A stretch of 15,491 bases of DNA, from NCBI GenBank assembly GCA_021782195.1, contig JAJXVI010000007.1:1-15491 (forward strand), given 5' to 3'. Source of the stretch: a bacterium (GTDB lineage: Bacteria > Vulcanimicrobiota > Xenobia > RGZZ01). Below the pieces are notes generated by a model, which saw only the letters and a program-made list of their open reading frames with translations, searched no databases and was not told the origin of the DNA. Shown here one piece after another: positions 8,601 through 14,898 of the stretch; position 1 is the stretch's first letter, and each line of letters begins with the position of its first letter. Made by a program: the position numbers and the translations under genes.

Positions 8601-9944
8601 GACAAACCCGAGGTCACCGGTGCGCAACCATCGCTCTGGACGGTCCGGCAGGCGCGCGGCAAAAGTGGCCGCCGAAAGATCGGGGCGCCCCCAGTAGCCG
8701 GTTGCCACGTGCGGTCCGGCCACCCAGAGTTCCCCCACGCGCCCTTGTGGAACCGGATTCTCCGTTTCCAGATCCACGGCAACGACCGATCCGCCATCGA
8801 CCGGCCGTCCGGAGCCGACCAGGGGATGTCCCGTCCCCGCAAGAACGACCCGATTGCTCGCAAGTCGCGTGGCGTCCACCGAAAGGGTGCGGGGCGCAGT
8901 CCCACACGGCGCGATCGAGGCCAGAAGGGTCGACTCGGCCAGCCCGTAGGCGCCTGAAAATGATGATCGGCGAAATCCGCACGGCGCGAACACCTCGCAG
9001 AAGCGGTCCAGGGTCTGGGCACGAATCGGCTCGGCGGCGTTGAAGGCCACTTCCCAGCCACTCAGGTCGAGTCCGTCAATGTCCTGCGGCGTCGCCTTGC
9101 GCGCGCACAGGTCGTACGCAAAGTCCGGCCCGCCCGAAACGCGGGCATTGAAATGCGACATCGCGCGCAGCCAGCGCACGGGCTGTTTGAGAAATGCAAG
9201 CGGGGACAGAAACGTCATCTGTCCTCCCACGTAGAGCGTGGCCAGAACGTTGCCGATGAGCCCCAGGTCGTGGTAGAGGGGTACCCAGCCCACACCGGTG
9301 TCAAACGGCACGACGCCTGCATCCGTCATCATCATGCGGGTGTTGGCCAGTACGTTGGCATGCGTGACCATGACGCCACGGGGGTCTCCCGTCGAACCCG
9401 ACGTGTACTGGAGAAATGCGACGTCCGATGGCGTGGCACGGTACGGCACGAAGGAAGCGTCCGCGGGCGGCAGTTCGTCGACGGCCAGCCACTTGATCTT
9501 CGCAAGGTCCGACGCCACTTCCAACAAAGGCTCGGCAAGCGCCACGATCTCGCGCGTGGTCAGCACGATGCGTGCTTCGGCATCAGCCACGATGGCCAGG
9601 AGCCGAGGCAGCGTGTTCTGCAGGCGATTGGGGTCCGGCGGGTAGGCGGGGACGGCTATCATCCCGGCGTACAGGCATCCAAAATACGCGGTGATAAAAT
9701 CGAGCCCGGGCGGAAACAGGAGCAGCACCCGGTCGCGGGGCTCGGCACACGCGGCAAGTACCCCACCAAGGTGCGCGGCCAGCGCCCGCATCTCGGCATA
9801 CGTGCGGGTGGTTGTGGGGCCGTTCACGTCCCCGTTCTCCAGATAGCGGTACAGAACGCGAGGGGAAAGCTCCTCTGATCTCTTTTCCAGTAACGTGACC
9901 AGATCGGGAACAGCCCCGTTCAGATCTGTGTTGGTATCGCTCAT
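5694..9944 (-). CDS. Fatty acyl-AMP ligase - acyl carrier - thioester reductase - ferritin-like diiron fusion
   Basis: 1416 residues from the ATG at 9944, which has GGAGG just upstream; a TTG five codons earlier is less likely. Residues about 10-570 are a FAAL-type adenylating domain, with YTSGSTGDPRG (from 180), GYWGRPD, RTGDLGF, and a C-terminal SKTSSGKIQR block. Residues about 585-665 are a carrier domain with the 4'-phosphopantetheine Ser in LGIDSMQ (S618). Residues about 690-1060 are a Rossmann thioester reductase, with GASGFLG (696-702), YFQSK (Y854, K858) and VYRPGFVTGD. Residues about 1130-1380 are a ferritin-like domain whose candidate diiron ligands are E1167, E1197/H1200 (EARH), E1246 and E1276/H1279 (EARH). 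Family logic: a fatty acid is adenylated, loaded on the carrier and released reductively with NAD(P)H as aldehyde or alcohol. The diiron domain could then deformylate, hydroxylate or N-oxygenate. The final product is inference. Confidence 0.9.
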   Translation of the reverse strand: MSDTNTDLNGAVPDLVTLLEKRSEELSPRVLYRYLENGDVNGPTTTRTYAEMRALAAHLGGVLAACAEPRDRVLLLFPPGLDFITAYFGCLYAGMIAVPAYPPDPNRLQNTLPRLLAIVADAEARIVLTTREIVALAEPLLEVASDLAKIKWLAVDELPPADASFVPYRATPSDVAFLQYTSGSTGDPRGVMVTHANVLANTRMMMTDAGVVPFDTGVGWVPLYHDLGLIGNVLATLYVGGQMTFLSPLAFLKQPVRWLRAMSHFNARVSGGPDFAYDLCARKATPQDIDGLDLSGWEVAFNAAEPIRAQTLDRFCEVFAPCGFRRSSFSGAYGLAESTLLASIAPCGTAPRTLSVDATRLASNRVVLAGTGHPLVGSGRPVDGGSVVAVDLETENPVPQGRVGELWVAGPHVATGYWGRPDLSAATFAARLPDRPERWLRTGDLGFVDNGEVFVTGRLKDLIIVRGQNHYPQDLERTAESASPTLRPGCSAAFSLERDGHEVVVLVAEAEGSAPELARVPALVREAVARQHEIDISDVVLIQPRTISKTSSGKIQRWATRAAYEEGTLHVVARLSSPATASGEEAILAFLLERLRATCADSAHVSPDVTLTSLGIDSMQVAQLAGELERYIGRELPIEIFFGQSIRTVAHLLASGSTVSSDPGEPIDWNAEAALEADLRPGGPTCLEGGPILLTGASGFLGTYLLSELLERTSDRVICLVRAPDEPTAFARLKASLVRYGRWKSEHETRIAVLCGDLGLPRFRLSEADFQTLARTVGRIYHCGAQVNWAHPYHALKATNVEGTRSVLHLARQRNVPIHFVSSIGVYPIGAPSGPTWFAEEAELEGAENLLIGYFQSKWVAEKLLDNARRRGFTVTVYRPGFVTGDSSNGAESTSEGQLFSSFLRGACQLGVVPYVDKILDIVPVDYVAAAVALLSLHASALGRSFNLVNPAPMRQLDLYAFLRKAGWPLREVPYPVFRQAVLDLPEQCPDNPLARFAGYYRNISDARMQRLERQMKKTMPVDDRNTRLLLGAQVSCPAFDERLLTTYLEAYRASGTVSLPPTRVEVASAAPSAVPPESRLWSLLSDYAPRDDRMLGLYERAKEKQWNASRRIDWTLPMDPDNPQGLPDSGIPIYGSDMFDSMNRAEKAEVRRHFQSWQLSQFLHGEQGALLCASKIVGQAPTMEARLYAATQVVDEARHLEAFTRLLSRMELDYPVSPSLKRLLDDVLADRRWDMTMLGMQVLVEGLALAAFSLIRDESQNALSAMVNAYVMEDEARHVAFGRLTLQAYLPHLTQRERDEREEFVVEASYLLRDRFSGEEVWARLGLPTERCRAHIESSGFLRSYRSQLFSRIVPTIRAVGLWGERVRRAYGAMGVLGFAHVDVDALMAEDEATAATFEARLEALRGQSDLAAVR

Positions 9945-9948
9945 TCGA

Positions 9949-9953
9949 CCTCC
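9949..9953 (-). promoter_or_regulatory. Ribosome binding site of the FAAL fusion gene
   Basis: GGAGG on the minus strand, 4 bases before the ATG at 9944. The spacing is short, but this is the only strong Shine-Dalgarno match near either possible start, and it supports ATG 9944 over the TTG at 9959. Confidence 0.55.
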
Positions 9954-10742
9954 AGCCAAAGGTTAAGCTCCGGGTACTGTTACAGCGCCGGTCGGTCGTG
10001 CGCGGCCCGCATTGAACAGACCGCACTGTTCGTGACGCGCGGACCAGGCTTCCCAACGCTGCGCGACGTCCACGGTATCAAGTCCGTGACGTGAACACCC
10101 TTCCTTTCGTTCCCCTTCAGGGTCGCCACAAGGCGCATCGTCCGGTCAGCAGAATGTCCGGGAGAACGCCTTCCCCTACGAGAGACCGGCCGTCTTCCCG
10201 TACGTTCCGTCGGCTCCTGGGACACGCGCGGAATTCAGATGTTGCGGCAATTGAGAATGGGAACCGCCAACGCATCGCCTACCTTCCTTGAGCGCGCGTG
10301 GCTGTCCCCCTGATTCGGGAAGGAAGGCCTGGGACCTTCTCCGCATGCCTCCCTCCCAGAGCGCGAATCCGAGCGCGCGAATCAGAATGCGCGCGTGACC
10401 TGGCGACGAGAAACAGCCGCTGCAACCCATATCAGACAGACCAGGAGCGAGAAGGGCGTATCTTCCGGTCATTCCGTGCTCCCAGCAGCCGTTCTAGAAC
10501 CAAGAAGACAGTTCCTGGGGAAGATCCGAAAATTCCGGAGGTTCACGATACGTTGATTTACGGAAACACCACACGGGACACGCTGCCCCTCTCGCAGGAG
10601 AGATTGCCGCAGGCGGCGCGGCGGATGCTCTTGCGTCAACCGTTGCCCTTGCCGCAGGAGGAGTTGCAACCGAGTCGGAAGGAAAGGTCTTGGAGCGGCA
10701 GAGACCGTGAGTCTCCTCCTCCGAATCAGACTGAACGAAACC
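9954..10742. other. Divergent intergenic region without a supported gene
   Basis: About 800 bases separate the divergent FAAL and modA starts. Reading frames on both strands here are Arg/Ser/Pro-rich and lack a recognisable domain or a good ribosome binding site. Local features are a direct repeat of GCGCGAATC near 10360-10382, a duplicated TTGCCGCAGG near 10602 and 10650, and an AT-richer patch around 10525-10570 that could hold a promoter. A small hairpin, GAGAC-CGTGA-GTCTC, lies just before modA (about 10700-10715). I could not recognise a ModE operator or a molybdenum-cofactor riboswitch. The region presumably carries promoters for both directions. Confidence 0.5.
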
Positions 10743-11594
10743 ATGTCACACCATAGAAAATCTTTCCGCCTCGTCACCTGCCTCCTGGCAGTCACCCTGG
10801 CGTTGACAACGACGTCGTGCAGCCGCCGCCCTTCGACCGGTGCAACGGTACACGTGCTGGCCGCGGCAAGCCTGTGTGACGTTCTACACGCAATGTCGGC
10901 AGACATGCACGCTGCCGGCCTCGACGTGAAAGGCGAGTTCGGAGCCACGGGCGCCCTTCGCCGCGAGGTCGAGCACGGGGCGCCGGCCGACGTGATCATC
11001 ACGGCCTCCCCTGGCGCCGTGCGGCGGTTGCTGGCCGAAAAGCTGGTGACGCCATCGAGCGCATGCGTGGTCTATCGCAACCATCTGGTGCTGGTGGCCC
11101 CAAAAGACGGCGAGGTCAAGACCCTGGCAGATCTCGCACGCGCGCGACGCATCGGAATCGGTGACCCGGCGAGCGTTCCAGCCGGTCGGTACGGGGCCGA
11201 GGCGCTGCGAAGCCTGGGACTGTTCGATGAACTTCGCCCGCGGCTGGTGTACGGCAGCGACGTGCGCGTGGTGCTCGAGTGGGTCGCGCAAGGCGACGTG
11301 GACGCCGGCTTGATGTACACCACCGACGCGCGCGTCGAAGCAGCGCGGGTGCGCGTCGTTGCGACCATTCCAGACCGCACGCACGCGCCGATTCTGTATG
11401 GTTGCGCCACCATCAAAGGATGCCCCGATCCGGCGGGAGCGGCGCGTTTTCTGGCAGTCCTCCGCAGCCCATCCGCGCAGGCCATCGCGCGCAACGCTGG
11501 ATTCGAGCCGATCACGCAGCCGTTGCCACCTGCAGGCCCTCGCGTCACTCGACCGAGCTCATCGGCGCGCTCGACGCCTTCCGCTGGAGGCTGA
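10743..11594 (+). CDS. modA: Molybdate ABC transporter substrate-binding protein (lipoprotein)
   Basis: 283 residues from the ATG at 10743. A GTG at 10707 would add twelve residues before the signal peptide and is less likely. The N-terminus is a basic segment followed by a hydrophobic stretch ending TTTSC, with C26 as the probable lipidation site. A membrane-anchored periplasmic binding protein is therefore expected. The mature part shows ModA hallmarks: VHVLAAASLCDVL at the start, GEFGATGALRREVEHGAPADVIITAS (oxyanion-binding Ser/Ala region), IGIGDPASVPAGRYGAEAL, and VRVVLEWVAQGDVDAGLMYTTDA. The protein captures molybdate (tungstate cannot be excluded) for the ModB/ModC channel. The C-terminal 24 residues after GFEPI are Pro/Ser-rich and extend past the usual ModA end. 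The modB ribosome binding site lies within the last codons. Confidence 0.93.
   Translation: MSHHRKSFRLVTCLLAVTLALTTTSCSRRPSTGATVHVLAAASLCDVLHAMSADMHAAGLDVKGEFGATGALRREVEHGAPADVIITASPGAVRRLLAEKLVTPSSACVVYRNHLVLVAPKDGEVKTLADLARARRIGIGDPASVPAGRYGAEALRSLGLFDELRPRLVYGSDVRVVLEWVAQGDVDAGLMYTTDARVEAARVRVVATIPDRTHAPILYGCATIKGCPDPAGAARFLAVLRSPSAQAIARNAGFEPITQPLPPAGPRVTRPSSSARSTPSAGG
11586..11590 (+). promoter_or_regulatory. Ribosome binding site of modB inside the end of modA
   Basis: GGAGG lies 9 bases before the GTG at 11600 and inside the modA coding sequence. It fixes the modB start, which has no ATG nearby. Confidence 0.7.
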
Positions 11595-11599
11595 CCGGC

Positions 11600-12265
11600 G
11601 TGTCCGATTCGATTGTCGATCCCGTCCTGCTGTCGCTGCGCGTGGCCGCGTGCAGCACCCTGTTCGTGGTCCCGGTTGCGGTCGCCATTGCGTGGGTCCT
11701 CAGCCGATCGCGCGTCCCTGCAAAAGGCTTGCTGATCTCACTGATCAATCTTCCCCTCGTCCTGCCACCCGTGGTCAGTGGCTTCTTCCTGCTCGATCTG
11801 TTCGGTCGCCGCGGCGTCTTCGGCCGCATCCTCGCCCCCGTCGGAATCGTCATCCCGTTCACCTGGGTAGCGGCCGTCCTCGCTTCGTTCGTGATCTCCC
11901 TGCCGCTGGCCGTGTGGACAACCCGGCTCGCGTTCGACGGGATCGACCCGGCCCTCGAGAACGCCGCGAGACTTCTGGGACGTTCGGAGTGGAGGGTTTT
12001 CTGGGAAGTGACTCTCCCCCTGGCTCGCCGCGGACTGCTTGGCGCGACAATCCTGGCCTTCGCGCGCAGCCTCGGAGAGTTCGGTGCCACGATGGTTGTA
12101 GCCGGCACGACCCCCGGCGAGACGTTGACCGTGCCGAGCGCCATCTATCTCTACATGCAGCGCCCAGGGATGGACGGCACCGTGAATACCCTCGTGTGGA
12201 CGGCGGCCGGACTCTCCTTCCTCGCGCTGTCAATCGTGAACGTGGTCGTCTGGAATCGGCAGTGA
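11600..12265 (+). CDS. modB: Molybdate ABC transporter permease
   Basis: 221 residues from the GTG at 11600, close to the usual ModB length of about 225. It has hydrophobic helices throughout, beginning with LSLRVAACSTLFVVPVAVAIAWVLS. The ModB-typical LPLVLPPVVSGFFLLDLFGRRG segment follows, then the ABC-permease EAA loop ENAARLLGRSEWRVFWEVTLPLA, which docks on ModC. The conserved FARSLGEFGATMVVAG stretch is present, as in molybdate permeases. It forms the inner-membrane channel through which ModA-bound molybdate passes. It begins 5 bases after modA and its TGA overlaps the modC GTG, so the three genes are one translationally coupled unit. Confidence 0.95.
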   Translation: MSDSIVDPVLLSLRVAACSTLFVVPVAVAIAWVLSRSRVPAKGLLISLINLPLVLPPVVSGFFLLDLFGRRGVFGRILAPVGIVIPFTWVAAVLASFVISLPLAVWTTRLAFDGIDPALENAARLLGRSEWRVFWEVTLPLARRGLLGATILAFARSLGEFGATMVVAGTTPGETLTVPSAIYLYMQRPGMDGTVNTLVWTAAGLSFLALSIVNVVVWNRQ

Positions 12266-13338
12266 TCACGTTGGATCTGACCTTCGGAGTGGGAAGGTTC
12301 GAGCTCGCCGTGAACTGCGCGTGTGAGGAAGGGTGGCTCGTCATCTTCGGTCCGTCAGGCAGTGGAAAGACGACCCTGCTCGAGTGCGTGGCCGGCCTGC
12401 GTCGCCCACAGCGCGGACGGATCCGGATCGGAGACCGCACGCTTTTTGACGACACGCGTCAGATCAACCTGCCACCACGCATGCGCCGGGTCGGATACGT
12501 ATCGCAGACCGGCGATCTCTTTCCACACCTCGACGTACAGGCAAACCTCGTGTTCGGCGCCACGCGGGAACGATTCGACACCGACTTCACGCGCATCACC
12601 GAGATGCTCGAACTTGGCGACCTCCTCAAACGTCACCCGCATCAGCTGTCAGGCGGACAGCGCCAGCGCGTCGCGCTCGGACGAGCGCTCCTCTCGACGT
12701 GTGACCTGCTCGTACTCGATGAACCGCTGGCAGCCCTGGACGTGTCCCTGCGACGCCGCCTTCTCGACGATCTGGTAAAGGTGCGACACGGGTTCTCGAC
12801 CCCCTGTCTGTATGTGACGCACAACCTGGGCGAGGTCGTAGCCCTGGCCGACCGAGTGCTGGTGCTTGACGAAGGCAGACAGATCGGGCTGGGAGGGCCC
12901 GCCCTGGCGATGGCGACCCTGCAACGCCATGAACCGCTCGAAGAACTGGCCGACGGGCTCGAAAATCTCCTGGAGCTGCCCTTCGCGGGGAGTGATGAAG
13001 AAGAAGGCATCACTTACCTTGCGCTGGGCGGGAACGACCTCCTGGCCGTACCGTTTCTTGCCCACCGCCACCCGCACGATACGCTACGAGCACGCATTCC
13101 CGCTGACGACGTCATCCTGGCGCGCGGTCTCACCGGCCAGATCAGCGCACGAAACCTCCTGAGCGGGCGCGTCGTCGACATCGTGGCGCGCCCCCACGCG
13201 TACTACGTACAGACGACGATCGGAGCAGGTCACACCGTGTGGAGCCATGTCACGCCGGCGGCGCTACGCCGCCTGAAACTGGAGCCCGGCTGTGACGTCA
13301 CCGTCGTCATCAAGACGCACGCGGTGCGCGCACTGTGA
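12262..13338 (+). CDS. modC: Molybdate ABC transporter ATP-binding protein
   Basis: 358 residues from a GTG that overlaps the modB stop (GTGA), near the usual ModC length. All ABC ATPase motifs are intact: Walker A GPSGSGKTT (from residue 30), Q-loop YVSQTGDLFPHL, signature LSGGQRQR (from 129), Walker B LLVLDEPLAALD (D153), and the switch His in YVTHN. The C-terminal part, about residues 290-358, is a Mop/TOBE domain (SARNLLSGRVVDIV...VIKTHAVRAL) that binds molybdate and can give feedback control of transport. It powers import by ATP hydrolysis at the cytoplasmic face of ModB. Its TGA overlaps the start of the next gene. Confidence 0.95.
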   Translation: MITLDLTFGVGRFELAVNCACEEGWLVIFGPSGSGKTTLLECVAGLRRPQRGRIRIGDRTLFDDTRQINLPPRMRRVGYVSQTGDLFPHLDVQANLVFGATRERFDTDFTRITEMLELGDLLKRHPHQLSGGQRQRVALGRALLSTCDLLVLDEPLAALDVSLRRRLLDDLVKVRHGFSTPCLYVTHNLGEVVALADRVLVLDEGRQIGLGGPALAMATLQRHEPLEELADGLENLLELPFAGSDEEEGITYLALGGNDLLAVPFLAHRHPHDTLRARIPADDVILARGLTGQISARNLLSGRVVDIVARPHAYYVQTTIGAGHTVWSHVTPAALRRLKLEPGCDVTVVIKTHAVRAL

Positions 13339-14183
13339 GCATGCGCTTTTACGGCCCGTATGCGGCCGACAACGGTGCCTGCCCCTACCTCGAAGGGCGG
13401 AACTGGGCGGCGGAGTACGTGATTGCCGAGGACGACGGCCGACCGGGCAGCCCTCCGTTTCCCGAAACGAGCGGCGCGCCTTCGGCAGGGGACGAGGCGT
13501 CCGATTCCGCGAGCGAAAGCGCTCCGCACTTCCCGCTCCTCCCCTGGCGGATGCAACGCAACAGCTTCGAGGAGGACGTCCCCCCCGCAGCGGCGTTGCC
13601 CGTCCCCCACCCCGACGCCCCCTCCAGCACCTACAACGAACTGCTGCAGGCGGGGTTTCGAAGATCAGGACGGGCCTTCTACCGTCCCCACTGTGCCGAT
13701 TGCGCGGAGTGCGTGTCGCTTCGCGTGGATGTCGCGCGCTTTGTACCCGGGCGAGATATGCGTCGAGCACTCAAGAAGAATCGGGACGTCACCGTGGAAG
13801 TGGTGCCCGTTGACCCCACGAGAAGCCAGGAACCTTCCCCACACGACGAGAGTGCCTTTGGGCTCTACCAGAAGTTCGTGGAGGTCCGCTATCCGACTCC
13901 GACGTCGCTTCCCACGCCCATGGGCTATCAGCAGAGCTTCCTTGTTCACGCGGGGAATACGTGGGAGTTTCGTTATCACGTCGGCGACCGCCTGCTGGGG
14001 GCCGGCTTTGTCGATCTGACGTACGAAGCGGCCTCCAGCGTCTACTTCTTTTTCGACCCGGAAGAGGCATGGCGCAGCCTGGGAACCTACAGCGTGCTGA
14101 GGGAAATTGATTTCTGTCGACAGACGGGGCGACCCTGGCTGTACCTCGGCTTTCGCGTTGCTCAGTGCCGTGCCATGGGCTGA
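13335..14183 (+). CDS. bpt: Bpt-type aspartate/glutamate leucyl(arginyl)-tRNA-protein transferase, C-terminally truncated by TGA
   Basis: 282 residues from the GTG at 13335 (overlapping the modC stop), or 280 from the ATG at 13341. The family transfers Leu or Arg from a charged tRNA to proteins with N-terminal Asp/Glu, feeding the N-degron pathway. Visible family blocks are FYGPYAADNGACPYLEGR (Cys16), then STYNELLQAGFRRSGRAFYRPHC with the C120-x2-C123-x2-C126 cluster and VSLRV. Later blocks are VEVRYPTP, YHVGDRLLGAGFVDL, SVYFFFDPEEAWRSLGTYSVLREIDFC and LYLGF. An acidic, Pro/Ser-rich insertion of roughly 45-55 residues (about 33-88) separates the first two blocks. The frame ends at TGA just where the family continues with a M-x-Y-K-A-R-[FY]-x-P stretch, and that stretch is present in frame after the stop. 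Activity is therefore uncertain. Whether Leu or Arg is used cannot be told here. Confidence 0.88.
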   Translation: MSMRFYGPYAADNGACPYLEGRNWAAEYVIAEDDGRPGSPPFPETSGAPSAGDEASDSASESAPHFPLLPWRMQRNSFEEDVPPAAALPVPHPDAPSSTYNELLQAGFRRSGRAFYRPHCADCAECVSLRVDVARFVPGRDMRRALKKNRDVTVEVVPVDPTRSQEPSPHDESAFGLYQKFVEVRYPTPTSLPTPMGYQQSFLVHAGNTWEFRYHVGDRLLGAGFVDLTYEAASSVYFFFDPEEAWRSLGTYSVLREIDFCRQTGRPWLYLGFRVAQCRAMG

Positions 14184-14267
14184 AAGGCCCGGTACGGACC
14201 ACATCAGTTGCTCGACCCCGTGCACGGTTGGATTTCCGCTCTGCCCCGCTCCGACCGCCAGATCTGA
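14184..14267 (+). pseudogene. In-frame C-terminal remnant of the bpt gene beyond the TGA
   Basis: Twenty-eight sense codons follow the TGA at 14181-14183 before the next TGA at 14265-14267. They begin KARYGPHQLLDPVHGW, which matches the usual end of Bpt proteins (KARF-x-P-x-x-LL then a G-x-W motif). The stop occupies the position where the family normally has Tyr. This is a lost tail, a sequencing error or read-through; the sequence alone cannot choose between them. Confidence 0.65.
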
Positions 14268-14462
14268 ATGCAAGCGCAGAAGGAAACCCCGGAGATGAAA
14301 GCGTAGTGATTCTTGTTTCTCGGTTCTCGGGGTCCGTACAGGCAGGACACCGTTCGCTCCCGTCACTCCCTTGACAGCAGGAAGACGGGCGTGACAGGCG
14401 TCGTGGAAGGATGATGCAGATGGTCGTCACGAGCCCGTGATGCGACTGCATCGTACCCAAAC
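14268..14462. other. Intergenic region before the Cys-repeat precursor gene
   Basis: About 195 bases without a coding sequence I can support. A TTGACA hexamer occurs at 14371-14376, but no convincing -10 follows at normal spacing, so a housekeeping promoter is not claimed. Related peptide operons are often run by ECF sigma factors, and I could not identify such a motif. The promoter of the precursor operon most likely lies here. Confidence 0.4.
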
Positions 14463-14468
14463 AGGAGG
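14463..14468 (+). promoter_or_regulatory. Ribosome binding site of the Cys-repeat precursor gene
   Basis: AGGAGG, 6 bases before the ATG at 14475. It is the strongest Shine-Dalgarno sequence in the window, consistent with high expression of a small precursor. Confidence 0.85.
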
Positions 14469-14474
14469 AAGAAG

Positions 14475-14813
14475 ATGAATCGCCGAGAGTTTGCAAAAAT
14501 GATGGCGCTGAGTGTGGCCGGGCTGGCCGCAAGCGTCGATGTGCTCCCCGCATTTGCGGCGCCGGGCAAGCACGCTTGCAAGGGGATGAACGCGTGCAAG
14601 GGACAGGGTGGATGCAAGACAGGCAACCACGGCTGCAAGGGGCATAACTCCTGCAAAGGGAAAGGCGGATGCGCCACGGTCAAACACGGGTGCAAGGGAA
14701 TGAATGCATGCAAGGGGCAGGGTGGTTGCAAGACAGGCAACCACGGTTGCAAGGGACGTAACTCGTGCAAAGGCAAAGGTGGGTGCGCGGTCGTCCCAGG
14801 GCATCCGCACTGA
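14475..14813 (+). CDS. Bufferin-like Cys-repeat RiPP precursor with twin-arginine-type leader
   Basis: 112 residues. The leader [20 protein letters not shown] has a twin-arginine motif (RREFAK) and a hydrophobic core, with a likely cleavage after AFA-A near residue 28-29. Export by Tat, or possibly Sec, is therefore expected. Residues 33-108 are four 19-residue repeats with the pattern H-x-C-K-G-x-N-x-C-K-G-x-G-G-C plus four spacer residues. That gives 12 Cys, each flanked by Lys/Gly, and a short GHPH tail follows. A DUF692/MNIO enzyme gene follows directly. In known bufferin systems such enzymes convert precursor Cys residues to oxidised thiooxazole-type groups, and the exported peptide sequesters copper. 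I infer a related metal-binding peptide; the exact modification and metal are unknown. Confidence 0.85.
   Translation: MNRREFAKMMALSVAGLAASVDVLPAFAAPGKHACKGMNACKGQGGCKTGNHGCKGHNSCKGKGGCATVKHGCKGMNACKGQGGCKTGNHGCKGRNSCKGKGGCAVVPGHPH
14571..14798 (+). repeat. Two tandem 114-base copies encoding the Cys repeats
   Basis: Copy one is 14571-14684 and copy two 14685-14798, each 38 codons and each itself two 19-codon units. The copies differ at about twelve codons synonymously and four by amino acid, two of those in the spacer at the end. The duplication is therefore old, and the peptide sequence has been kept under selection. Confidence 0.9.
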
Positions 14814-14825
14814 CCCGACACACGA

Positions 14826-14856
14826 CGGGCAGCGCGGTTTTCGAGCGACCTGCCCG
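14826..14856 (+). other. Stem-loop between the precursor and the MNIO gene
   Basis: CGGGCAG (14826-14832) pairs with CTGCCCG (14850-14856), and an inner CGC/GCG pair closes a GGTTTTCGA loop with a two-base bulge. There is no T-run after it. It lies between the precursor stop and the enzyme start, so it may stabilise the precursor message or reduce read-through to the enzyme, as suits a precursor needed in excess. Confidence 0.45.
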
Positions 14857-14898
14857 CTCCTTGCGCCGGTGCTCCCGAAAGAGAAGGGGGTGCGGTCC

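Noticed and set aside
10590..10690. Minus-strand peptide-like stretch with GCNSSCGKGNG, resembling a Cys-rich RiPP core
   Set aside because: It is broken by stops and has no start codon with a ribosome binding site; probably a chance translation of GC-rich repeats.
10500..10742. Possible molybdenum-cofactor riboswitch or ModE operator upstream of modA
   Set aside because: Only a 5-bp hairpin (GAGAC/GTCTC) was visible; I could not match the known conserved core or the palindromic ModE site.
10298..10756. A 152-codon open frame on the + strand before modA
   Set aside because: Arg/Pro/Ser-rich translation without a domain, overlaps the modA start in another frame and has no good ribosome binding site.
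14181..14183. TGA in bpt read as selenocysteine or as recoded Trp
   Set aside because: The family has Tyr at this position, no clear SECIS-like hairpin follows, and other genes in the window end at TGA and use TGG for Trp.
14371..14400. TTGACA as a -35 element of the precursor gene
   Set aside because: No acceptable -10 hexamer lies 16-18 bases downstream.
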